Source: Cupriavidus laharis (lineage in GTDB: Bacteria > Pseudomonadota > Gammaproteobacteria > Burkholderiales > Burkholderiaceae). From it: a stretch of DNA of 64,000 bases. Both the position numbers and the translations under genes were made by a program. The notes below the pieces were generated by a model, which made no database searches, had not been told where the DNA came from, and worked only from the letters and a program-made list of their open reading frames with translations. Shown in pieces: positions 56,949 to 64,000 of this stretch (positions within the stretch are counted from its first letter, which is position 1; each line of letters begins with the position of its first letter). The stretch is taken from NCBI RefSeq assembly GCF_914271435.1, contig NZ_CAJZAI010000002.1:558001-622000 (forward strand), in the 5' to 3' direction.

Positions 56949-57935
56949 GGCTTTCTTTTCTTATGGTCCGTGGTGGCAAAAATCCGCATTGGGCAGAGGG
57001 CCTGCTCGATTCGTCGTGTGTCACGCTGATGGCAGCGCCACGCCTCGCCCTGGGGACGGCCGATACACCGGCCGCGTTGTGTCAACGCGCCGTCTGCATG
57101 CCTCCCGGATCGTCTCTATGCGAACTCGGCGCTGGCCGTATGGGTCCCTTTCTTACGCGCCGGCAGATATTGCTGCCGGCACGAGTTTTGGCAACGTGAG
57201 GAAAAGTCTAGGCCGGGCGCGTCGCGGCCGGCTATAGAAGGAATTCGATTCTTCAGACAATTCTGGTGCAGTCCGGGCGAACACCCGCAGCCGCTCGCTC
57301 TGGAAGAGGAAGGACGTCCGAAAGGCCAGAGCCCGTCAGGCTCGACCACGTTCAGGCGACGAAGATGGGATAAGACCGCCTCATGATGCCTTGGCGTAGG
57401 ACCATGCCGTCGAGGGAATCGGAGACGAGCGCGTGGAATCTGTCCGGCGTTCTGTCATCCACCAGGTTGGGGCAACGACCGGCAGCCATTCTAGGATCGG
57501 CGCTTAGGGACACCTTGCGGTGTGTCAGCATTCTGTGCAGGACCATTGCGGCGGGAGTGATGCACCAATAACCCCGAAGGATGTGGTCGCCGTTCCCGTT
57601 CCGAGCGTAGACGGCCCAAGGTCGGCATGGCACGGTTCTCGGTCGTAGCCGAGGGTCACCTGTCAGCAACCGTGCCCGCAAAGAAATAGAGGCCGTCCCC
57701 AAGGACAGCCTCTTACCCCCGCGACTTGATTGAAAGCCCCGCACCGGCTTCCGTAGTCTCTGGGGGCCCACGTGAAGCAACTGCCGGCGGGGGCAGCATC
57801 GGAAATGCGGCGCATTATTCACACCCTCTGATCGCGCCATCCAACCATGGCGCGAAGTATCGGGGCTGGATGTGACAGCTGCATGTCAATGCCGCGCAGG
57901 CAGCGCGCCATCCATGACGGTTCCCGCCCGCCAGC
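56949..57935. other. Nearly 1 kb without a clear gene
   Basis: Between the kinase start and the ppk stop. It must hold the kinase promoter. GC content looks lower than in flanking genes. Open frames of up to 162 codons exist, but their predicted proteins (rich in Arg, Cys and Pro, no domain) do not look real. A 10-base stem (57689-57712) is the only structure noted. Confidence 0.6.
57689..57712. terminator. Hairpin in the gap downstream of ppk
   Basis: GAGGCCGTCC and GGACAGCCTC pair with one mismatch around a CCAA loop and are followed by TTACCCCC. It lies about 225 bases beyond the ppk stop on the minus strand, so it may end that transcript or mark a small RNA. Confidence 0.35.
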
Positions 57936-60071
57936 TCAGGTCAGGCTTGCCAGCAACATGCTCTGCGCGGATTCCCCCTGACGGGACCGCCTGCGCCGGT
58001 AGCTTCCGTTCGGCTCCATCTCCCAGGCATCGCGCTTGTCGCGCAGGTAGGGCTTCAGGCCTTCGCCGATCACGCGCTTTTTCAGGCGCGGATCCAGGAC
58101 GGGAAAGCAGACTTCTATACGCCGGAACAGGTTGCGATCCATCCAGTCCGCACTGGAGAGCATCACATCCTCGGCCTTGTCGTTGTAGAAGTAGAAGATC
58201 CGCGAATGCTCGAGGAAACGACCGATGACGGAACGCACGGTGATGTTGTCGGACAGTCCCGGCACGCCCGGCCGCAAGGCACAGGCCCCCCGCACGATCA
58301 GGTCGACGCGCACGCCTTCGCGCGAAGCGTCATAGAGCGCCTGGATCAGGCCTGGTTCGAGCAGCGCATTCATCTTGGCAATGATCCAGCCCTTGCGGCC
58401 CGCCCTGGCATGCTCGGCCTCGCGCCGGATGGCCTGCAGCAGCGACTTGTGCAGCGTGAACGGCGACTGCCAGACATGGGCCGTCTTGCTGATCTGCCCC
58501 AGGCCGGTCAGTTGCCCGAAGACATTCGCGATGTCCTGGGTAATCTCCGGATTGCAGGTCATCAACCCGAAATCGGTATAGAAGCGTGTCGTCTGGCTGT
58601 GATAGTTGCCGGTGCCGAGGTGCACATAGTGCCGCAGGCGGCCGCTTTCCCGCCTGACGACCAGCACCATCTTGGCATGCGCCTTGTAGCCGACCACACC
58701 GTAGACAACGTGTGCCCCGGCCTCTTCGAGCTGCGCCGCCCAGCCAATATTGGCTTCTTCATCAAAGCGCGCCAGCAGTTCCACGACTGCCGTGACCTCC
58801 TTGCCCTTTCGCGCCGCTTCGGTCAGCGCCGACAGCAGCACCGAATCATGCCCCGCCCGGTAGACGGTCTGGCGGATGGCCACCACATCCGGATCCTGCG
58901 CAGCCTGGCGAACAAAGTCCACCACCGGGGCAAACGACTGGAACGGGTGATGCAACAGGATGTCGCCGTCGCGGATAGCGCGGAACATGTCGGATTGCTG
59001 CTGAAGGCTCTTGGGCAAGCCGGGGCGGAAAGGTGGGTACTTGAGATCAGGCCGGTCGACCTGTTCCGGCACCTGCAGCAGGCGCACCAGGTTGACGGGC
59101 CCGTTGACCGAGAACACCTCCGTTGCGGACAAGCCGAACTGCTGCTGCAGGAAGAGGGTCACGGCAGGCGGGCAGTTGTCGGCCACCTCCAGCCGCAAAG
59201 CATCGCCGAAATGCCGCTGCGGGAGCTCGCCCTGCAGGGCGTCGCGCAGGTTCTTGATTTCTTCCTCATCCACGAAGAGCTCGCTGTTGCGCGTCACGCG
59301 GAACTGGTAACAGCCACGCACCGTCATGCCATTGAACAACTCGCAGACATGCGCGTGCAGGATGGATGAGAGGAAGACAAAGCCGTGCCGGCAACCCGCC
59401 ACCTCCGGCGGCAAGGCAATGACGCGCGGCAACGCGCGCGGCGCCTGCACAATGGCGTTTCCCGAGCGGCGACCGAACGCATCCTTGCCTTCGAGCTCCA
59501 CCGCGAAGTTCAGGCTCTTGTTCAGCACGCGCGGAAACGGGTGTGCCGGATCCAGCCCGATCGGGGTCAGCACGGGCATCAGTTCATTGAAGAAATACTC
59601 GCGGATCCACTCCGCCTGCGCCGGACTCCAGGACGGCCGCCGCAGGAAACAGACCTGCTCGGCGGCGAGGGCCGGGATCAGTACGTCGTTGAACATCTGG
59701 TACTGCAAGGTCACCAGCTCGCGCACCCTGGCATTCACCAGCTCGTAGAGCGCCTGCGGGGAAAGGCCATCGGGGCCGGTCACGGGCGACTGGACCAGGC
59801 ACTGCTCCTTCAGCCCGGCCACCCTGATTTCATAGAACTCGTCCAGGTTGCTGCTGAAGATGCACAGGAAACGCAAGCGCTCCAGCAACGGCGTGCCAGG
59901 ATCGGCTGCCTGCAGCAGCACGCGCCGGTTGAACTCGAGCTGGCTCAGCTCGCGATTGACGAACAACGCGTTGCCGTTCGGTGATGCGGACGACGTTTCC
60001 GGCGCCTGCAGCGTGTCACGATCAGCCAGCGGGGACAGCGTGCTCGGCAAGGGGATCGAGTCGTCTTCCAT
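57936..60071 (-). CDS. ppk: Polyphosphate kinase 1
   Basis: A 711-residue PPK1, which reversibly makes polyphosphate from ATP at the membrane. All domains are present. The autophosphorylated histidine is H465 (YKAHAKMVLV) and the second essential one H622 (FLEHSRIFYF). The 157-residue spacing equals that of E. coli H435/H592. HLGTGNYHSQTTRFYTD and the N-terminal FVNRELSQLEFNRRVL are typical. The start at 60071 (MEDDSIPLPS) is preferred over an in-frame ATG 17 codons earlier. It stands alone, without ppx. It may be an accessory copy. Confidence 0.93.
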   Translation of the reverse strand: MEDDSIPLPSTLSPLADRDTLQAPETSSASPNGNALFVNRELSQLEFNRRVLLQAADPGTPLLERLRFLCIFSSNLDEFYEIRVAGLKEQCLVQSPVTGPDGLSPQALYELVNARVRELVTLQYQMFNDVLIPALAAEQVCFLRRPSWSPAQAEWIREYFFNELMPVLTPIGLDPAHPFPRVLNKSLNFAVELEGKDAFGRRSGNAIVQAPRALPRVIALPPEVAGCRHGFVFLSSILHAHVCELFNGMTVRGCYQFRVTRNSELFVDEEEIKNLRDALQGELPQRHFGDALRLEVADNCPPAVTLFLQQQFGLSATEVFSVNGPVNLVRLLQVPEQVDRPDLKYPPFRPGLPKSLQQQSDMFRAIRDGDILLHHPFQSFAPVVDFVRQAAQDPDVVAIRQTVYRAGHDSVLLSALTEAARKGKEVTAVVELLARFDEEANIGWAAQLEEAGAHVVYGVVGYKAHAKMVLVVRRESGRLRHYVHLGTGNYHSQTTRFYTDFGLMTCNPEITQDIANVFGQLTGLGQISKTAHVWQSPFTLHKSLLQAIRREAEHARAGRKGWIIAKMNALLEPGLIQALYDASREGVRVDLIVRGACALRPGVPGLSDNITVRSVIGRFLEHSRIFYFYNDKAEDVMLSSADWMDRNLFRRIEVCFPVLDPRLKKRVIGEGLKPYLRDKRDAWEMEPNGSYRRRRSRQGESAQSMLLASLT

Positions 60072-60227
60072 TTGGCATCCGGTCAGAAGATTCGGCCTCA
60101 CACAGGAGGGGAATGCCGGCAAGGGCCTGCTTGGAATTCTAGTCCACCGTGACTGGGAAATCGCATTCCCATGCTTGGTTGGTATGGTTTTCCGGATTCA
60201 GATTTTTTGATTGAGCTGGCTCGGTGC

Positions 60228-60401
60228 GCTTGGCGGGCGCTGCTGTTTTGCCGGTGTGGCCGGCGGGGTTTTGCGGTGGATGATTGGGTTGTCGTGCTTG
60301 GCAGGCGTGGCTGTTTCGCCGGCGTAGCCGGCGGGGTTCTGCGGTGAATGATTGGGTCCTCGCCCTTGGCAGGTGCTGCTGTTTCGCCGGCGTAGCCGGC
60401 G
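60228..60401. repeat. 68-base tandem repeat, 2.6 copies
   Basis: Units at 60228-60295 and 60296-60363 and a partial third at 60364-60401 share GCTTGGC-GG, CTGCTGTTT-GCCGG and TAGCCGGCGGGGTT segments. Copies one and two match at about 57 of 68 positions. Confidence 0.85.
60282..60333. repeat. Outer inverted repeat, left copy
   Basis: Matches the reverse complement of 61002-61053 over 52 bases with two mismatches; the inner 40 bases (60294-60333) are identical. It overlaps the second unit of the 68-base repeat. Confidence 0.9.
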
Positions 60402-60402
60402 A

Positions 60403-60433
60403 CCTACTTCTTGTCCGAGCGACAAGAAGTAGG
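60403..60433. repeat. Perfect 13-base hairpin, left arm
   Basis: CCTACTTCTTGTC and GACAAGAAGTAGG pair completely around the five-base loop CGAGC. A hairpin of the same design occurs at 60972-61000. Confidence 0.85.
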
Positions 60434-60612
60434 CAAGAAGCGCGTCGCTTGCCCTAACGGGCGAATATTGATCGTAGTGTGCTGAGGGTGTTGTACGGGG
60501 ATGGGCTTCAGAGTGTGCCTGGCTGCCTGCCGCGTGGTGCACGAGGGTGGGTAGGCTTTCAAGCAATGATTGAACGAGCCCCGAAACTGTCCGTGGCCCC
60601 TGCTACCACCGG

Positions 60613-60647
60613 TATCGCGTGGACGCCTTCGGCTGCGCTGCGCGCGG
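60613..60647. repeat. Inner inverted repeat, left copy
   Basis: 35 bases starting TATCGCGTGGACGCCT, matching the reverse complement of 60795-60829 with one mismatch. Confidence 0.9.
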
Positions 60648-60794
60648 CGTCCTGGGCAGAGCGAGGGCATCATCAACGTCGCTGGTGCTCGCGCTTCCCC
60701 CTTCCTCATTCTTTCACTTCGCGCATGGCACATGCGCCAAGGGCTTCGCTACTACGGCGTGGTTCGGGCTAGACCTTCGCGCCCAGACTACTGA

Positions 60795-60829
60795 CCGCGC
60801 GCAGCGCAGCCGTAGGCGTCCACGCGATA
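60795..60829. repeat. Inner inverted repeat, right copy
   Basis: Partner of 60613-60647, ending ...GCGTCCACGCGATA. Weaker similarity continues outward on both sides, for example ACGCGGCAGGCAG at 60897-60909 against its complement at 60523-60535. Confidence 0.9.
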
Positions 60830-60971
60830 TCGCTGTTAGCAGGGTCCACTCCGTAATCCGGGTTCGCTCGTACGCCCTGTCCCATCCTAATCATCTACGC
60901 GGCAGGCAGTCTGGTTATGCCACTGGACCGTCAGCACGTCGGCCCTTCGTCAGCCACGTAACGCGCTTTTG

Positions 60972-61000
60972 GTTACTTTTCCCGCTCGGGGAAAAGTGAC
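60972..61000. repeat. 12-base hairpin, right arm
   Basis: GTTACTTTTCCC and GGGAAAAGTGAC pair with one G-T pair around GCTCG, mirroring the hairpin at 60403-60433 in size, loop and position. Confidence 0.8.
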
Positions 61001-61001
61001 T

Positions 61002-61053
61002 CGCCGGCTACGCCGGCGAAACAGCCACGCCTGCCAAGCACAACAACGCAATC
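61002..61053. repeat. Outer inverted repeat, right copy
   Basis: Partner of 60282-60333 (50 of 52 positions). It lies 31 bases from the end of the oxidoreductase gene at 61085. Confidence 0.9.
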
Positions 61054-61084
61054 GCCACCACCCCGCCAGCACCACAAGCCACCA

Positions 61085-64000
61085 TCACGCAACCAACCGC
61101 GCCCCCTCCCGATACCGCGCGAGCAACGCATCGCGCCGGCCGGCCGCAGCATGCATGCTGCTCTCCTTCACATGCCCAAAGCCTCGGATGTCATCCGGCA
61201 AAGTTGCCAGCGCAATGGCCGCCTCAAGCCGATCAACACTCAGCGATTGCGCAAACTCGTCGACCATCGCCAGATAGTCGGCAATCAGTTGCCGCTCGGC
61301 GCGACGCTCGGCGGTCTTGCCGAACACGTCAAGCGCAGTGCCGCGCAAACCCTTCAGCCGGGCCAACAGGCGGAACGCCGTCATGGTGCGTGGACCGAAG
61401 CGGCGCTTGAGCAGGCGCCCCTGGTCATCGCTCTTCGCCAGCAGCGGCGGCGCCAGCCAGAAATTAAGCTGGTAGTCACGCCCCGGCTCGCCTTCGAACT
61501 GCCCGCGCAGCTTGTCGAGGAACGCAGGATCGGTGTAGAGACGGGCAACCTCGTACTCATCCTTGTACGCCATGAGCTTGGCGAGGTTGCGCGCGACGGC
61601 CTCGGTCAGCGCCAGCTTGCGGCCGGCGCCGAGCTTCTGCTCAGCCGCGCGGATACGCTCGACCGCGTCGCGGTAGCGGCCCGCGTAGGCGGCGTTCTGG
61701 TAAGCCGTCAGCATGGCTTCACGCTGCCGGATCAGGTTGTCGAGCGTCTGCGGCATGGCGACCACCTGCTCGCGCGGCGCGGCCGGCAGCATCGCCCTGA
61801 CCGCCGCCTCGCCATGATGGGCGAGATAACGCCCCCACTCGAAGGCGAGGCGGTTCTTTTCCACCGACACGCCGTTGAGTTCGATGGCACGCAGCAGGCT
61901 GTCGCGCAGCAGCGGAATCCAGCCCTTCTGCCACGCAAAGCCCAGCAGCAGCGGGTTGGAGTAGATGGCATCGGCCAGCAGCGTAACCGCCCACGCGCTG
62001 GCGTCGATGAAGGCGCAGGCGTCGCCCGCGCTGGCGCGCAGGTCCTGTTCCGCGCTCGCGCCCGGGAACTTCCACTTCGGGTTCTTGATGAAGTCTGCGG
62101 TCGGCGTGTTGGCACTGTTGACGACAGCCGCAGTCACGCCGTGCCGGACCTTGGACAGCACCTCGGCCGATGCCGAGACGATCGCGTCGCCGCCGATTAC
62201 GAGCCGCGCGTCGCCGGTAGCGATACGGGTCGCATGGAGCCCGGCCGGGCTCGGGGCGATCTGCACGTGGCTGATCACCGCCCCGCCCTTCTGCGCCAGG
62301 CCTGCCATGTCCAGCACCGTCACGCCCTTGCGCTCGAGATGCGCAGCCATGCCGAGCAGGCCGCCGATGGTCACCACGCCGGTACCGCCCACGCCGGTCA
62401 CCAGCACGCCATAGGGACGCTCCAGCGCCGGCAGTCCGGGCAGCGGCAGCGTGTCGAAATCAGCGCCCACGCCCTTGCCGCCCGCAGCGGCCGGCTTGCG
62501 CACCTGCGCGCCCTCGGCGGTGACGAAGCTCGGGCAGAAGCCGTTGACGCACGAGAAGTCCTTGTTGCAGGACGACTGGTTGATCTTGCGCTTGGTGCCC
62601 AGTTCGGTCTCCAGCGGCTCCACCGACAGGCAGTTCGACTTGGCCGAGCAATCGCCGCAGCCTTCGCAGACCGCGTCGTTGATGAACGCGCGCCGGGCCG
62701 GGTCCGGATAGGTGCCGCGCTTGCGGCGGCGGCGCTTTTCCGTGGCGCAGGTCTGGTCGTAGATCAGGATGGTCACGCCCGGCGTAGCGCGCAGGTCGAT
62801 CTGGACCTGGTCGAGCTGGTCGCGATGGAACACCGTAACGCCGCTCGGCAGCATCACGCCATCGCCATACTTCTCGGGCTCATCGGTGACGACCACGAGC
62901 TTCTTCGCGCCCTCGGCCAGGACCTGATGGGCGATCTGCGGCACAGTCAGCACGCCGTCGATGGGCTGCCCGCCGGTCATCGCCACGGCGTCATTGAACA
63001 GGATCTTGTAGGTGATATTGGCGCTGGCGGCAATCGACGCGCGAATGGCAAGCAGGCCCGAATGGAAATACGTGCCGTCGCCCAGGTTGGCGAACACATG
63101 CTTGTCGTTCGTGAAGTGCATCTGGCCCGTCCACGACACGCCTTCGCCGCCCATCTGGCTGAAGGTGTCGGTATTGCGGTCCATCCACAACGTCATGTAG
63201 TGGCAGCCGATGCCGGCCAGCGCGCGCGAGCCTTCTGGCACGCGCGTGGAGGTGTTGTGCGGACAGCCGGAGCAGAACCACGGCTTGCGTTCCACCGCGA
63301 TGCGCGGTTGCGCCGCCTCGCGCTCCTTGGCTTCGATCAGTGCCACGCGTGCGGCGATGCGCGCGCGGACGTCTTCGGGCAAGTCAAAATGTTCGAGGCG
63401 CCTGGCGATGGCTTTGGCGATCAGCGCCGGCGACAGCTCGTAGTGCGCCGGCAGCAGCCAGTTGCCGCGCGGTACCGACCACTCGCCGCCGTCGTTGCCG
63501 CGCTGGTCGAACTTGCCGTAGACCTTTGGCCGCACGTCCTCGCGCCAGTTGTACAGCTCTTCCTTGAGCGCGTATTCGAGGATCTGGCGCTTCTCTTCGA
63601 CGACCAGGATCTCTTCCAGGCCGGTCGCGAACTCGCGCGCGCCGTGCGCTTCCAGCGGCCACACGCAGCCGACCTTGTAGACGCGGATGCCGATGCGCTG
63701 GCAGGTATCGTCATCGAGACCGAGGTCGGCCAGCGCCTGGCGCACGTCCAGGTAGGCCTTGCCGGCGGTCATGATCCCGAAGCGCGCGTTCGGCGAGTCG
63801 AGCACGACGCGGTTGAGCCGATTGGCCCGCACATAGGCGAGCGCGGCATACCACTTGTGGTCGAGCAGGCGGGCTTCCTGCTGCAGCGGCGTATCGGGCC
63901 AGCGGATATTGAGACCGCCTTCGGGCATCGCAAAATCGTCCGGCAGGACGATCTGCACGCGTTCCGGGTCGATATCGACCGAAGCCGTCGATTCCACCAC
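61085..64000 (-). CDS. Indolepyruvate ferredoxin oxidoreductase, fused (partial)
   Basis: The last 971 or so residues of a very large 2-oxoacid:ferredoxin oxidoreductase. The beginning lies beyond the window edge, and the apparent first codon there is not a real start. Family members are near 1150-1200 residues. Order seen: end of the N-terminal TPP-type module, CSGCPHNTSTRVPEGSRALAGIGCHYM with thiamine-domain context (GDGTYFHSGLLAIRASI), a ferredoxin-like segment (CEGCGDCSAKSNC, then CNKDFSCVNGFCPSF), and a gamma-type domain (TGVGGTGVVTIGG). It decarboxylates aromatic 2-oxoacids to acyl-CoA. Transcribed away from the repeats. Confidence 0.9.
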   Translation of the reverse strand: MVESTASVDIDPERVQIVLPDDFAMPEGGLNIRWPDTPLQQEARLLDHKWYAALAYVRANRLNRVVLDSPNARFGIMTAGKAYLDVRQALADLGLDDDTCQRIGIRVYKVGCVWPLEAHGAREFATGLEEILVVEEKRQILEYALKEELYNWREDVRPKVYGKFDQRGNDGGEWSVPRGNWLLPAHYELSPALIAKAIARRLEHFDLPEDVRARIAARVALIEAKEREAAQPRIAVERKPWFCSGCPHNTSTRVPEGSRALAGIGCHYMTLWMDRNTDTFSQMGGEGVSWTGQMHFTNDKHVFANLGDGTYFHSGLLAIRASIAASANITYKILFNDAVAMTGGQPIDGVLTVPQIAHQVLAEGAKKLVVVTDEPEKYGDGVMLPSGVTVFHRDQLDQVQIDLRATPGVTILIYDQTCATEKRRRRKRGTYPDPARRAFINDAVCEGCGDCSAKSNCLSVEPLETELGTKRKINQSSCNKDFSCVNGFCPSFVTAEGAQVRKPAAAGGKGVGADFDTLPLPGLPALERPYGVLVTGVGGTGVVTIGGLLGMAAHLERKGVTVLDMAGLAQKGGAVISHVQIAPSPAGLHATRIATGDARLVIGGDAIVSASAEVLSKVRHGVTAAVVNSANTPTADFIKNPKWKFPGASAEQDLRASAGDACAFIDASAWAVTLLADAIYSNPLLLGFAWQKGWIPLLRDSLLRAIELNGVSVEKNRLAFEWGRYLAHHGEAAVRAMLPAAPREQVVAMPQTLDNLIRQREAMLTAYQNAAYAGRYRDAVERIRAAEQKLGAGRKLALTEAVARNLAKLMAYKDEYEVARLYTDPAFLDKLRGQFEGEPGRDYQLNFWLAPPLLAKSDDQGRLLKRRFGPRTMTAFRLLARLKGLRGTALDVFGKTAERRAERQLIADYLAMVDEFAQSLSVDRLEAAIALATLPDDIRGFGHVKESSMHAAAGRRDALLARYREGARLVA

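Larger units (their letters stand above)
60072..61084. other. Non-coding repeat-rich region
   Basis: About 1 kb between ppk and the oxidoreductase, built almost wholly of repeats listed separately: a 68-base tandem repeat, two hairpins and two nested inverted-repeat pairs. Short frames through it translate repeats only. No gene is supported. Confidence 0.8.

Noticed and set aside
57352-57840. A 162-codon minus-strand frame in the gap before ppk
   Set aside because: No ribosome site, odd composition and no recognisable domain. It could still be a decayed gene, so the gap is reported as unexplained instead.
60228-60401. CRISPR array
   Set aside because: The 68-base units are contiguous without spacers, and no cas gene is present.
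60619-60999. Open frames through the repeat region
   Set aside because: They translate repeat DNA only and are broken by hairpins; no conserved protein features.

Overview
The window is GC-rich and almost fully coding, with mostly short gaps and many genes overlapping by a few bases. The combination of heme d1 (nir) genes, pca and gentisate ring-cleavage clusters, Bug/TctC binding proteins, a YadA-type adhesin and an accessory ppk points to a betaproteobacterium of the Burkholderiales. It most resembles a secondary chromosome of Cupriavidus (Ralstonia relatives are possible). That assignment is an inference from gene content only. No rRNA, tRNA, CRISPR array, transposase or phage gene was seen.

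Layout. (1) 1-4079: end of a nitrite reductase maturation operon, nirH-nirJ-nirN-nirE, making heme d1. (2) 4058-12639: 4-hydroxybenzoate and protocatechuate catabolism: pobA with divergent pobR, pcaHGB and a fused pcaDC (pcaL), divergent pcaQ, and a PcaK-type transporter. (3) 13076-21790: a small hypothetical gene, an acyl-CoA ligase, SBP56/methanethiol oxidase with a membrane partner, an alpha/beta-hydrolase of haloacetate dehalogenase type, and an accessory leuCD pair with a divergent LysR gene. (4) 21811-25911: a thiol/sulfur operon (four-domain rhodanese, thiol dioxygenase, the tail of an acyl-CoA dehydrogenase-like enzyme). It is cut by a rearrangement that joins it head-to-head to the tail of an ABC ATPase, followed by a decayed membrane/cytochrome c gene. 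(5) 25917-32684: RidA, then a LysR gene divergent from a complete 3-hydroxybenzoate/gentisate operon with its transporter. (6) 32697-36986: a four-gene MacB-like export system. (7) 37249-44654: a catabolic cluster under a LacI-type regulator, with a hydroxyquinol-type intradiol dioxygenase, SDR, BKACE, MDR reductase, cupin, porin and TctC protein. (8) 44676-48619: two facing transcription units, tctC-maoC and lysR-CoA transferase. (9) 48904-56948: a BamE/OmpA-like lipoprotein, a 1213-residue trimeric autotransporter, and a NarL/RcsB-type regulator with a hybrid sensor kinase. (10) 57936-64000: polyphosphate kinase 1, a 1-kb non-coding stretch built of nested inverted repeats, and most of an indolepyruvate ferredoxin oxidoreductase.

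The unifying theme is funnelling of aromatic acids. Three different ring-cleavage dioxygenases (protocatechuate 3,4-, gentisate 1,2- and hydroxyquinol-type 1,2-) lie within about 28 kb. Each cluster has its own regulator type, and a plausible operator can be read in each control region. The most novel-looking system is the LacI-controlled cluster. There a BKACE enzyme could replace the usual CoA transferase and thiolase by cleaving 3-oxoadipate with acetyl-CoA to acetoacetate and succinyl-CoA.
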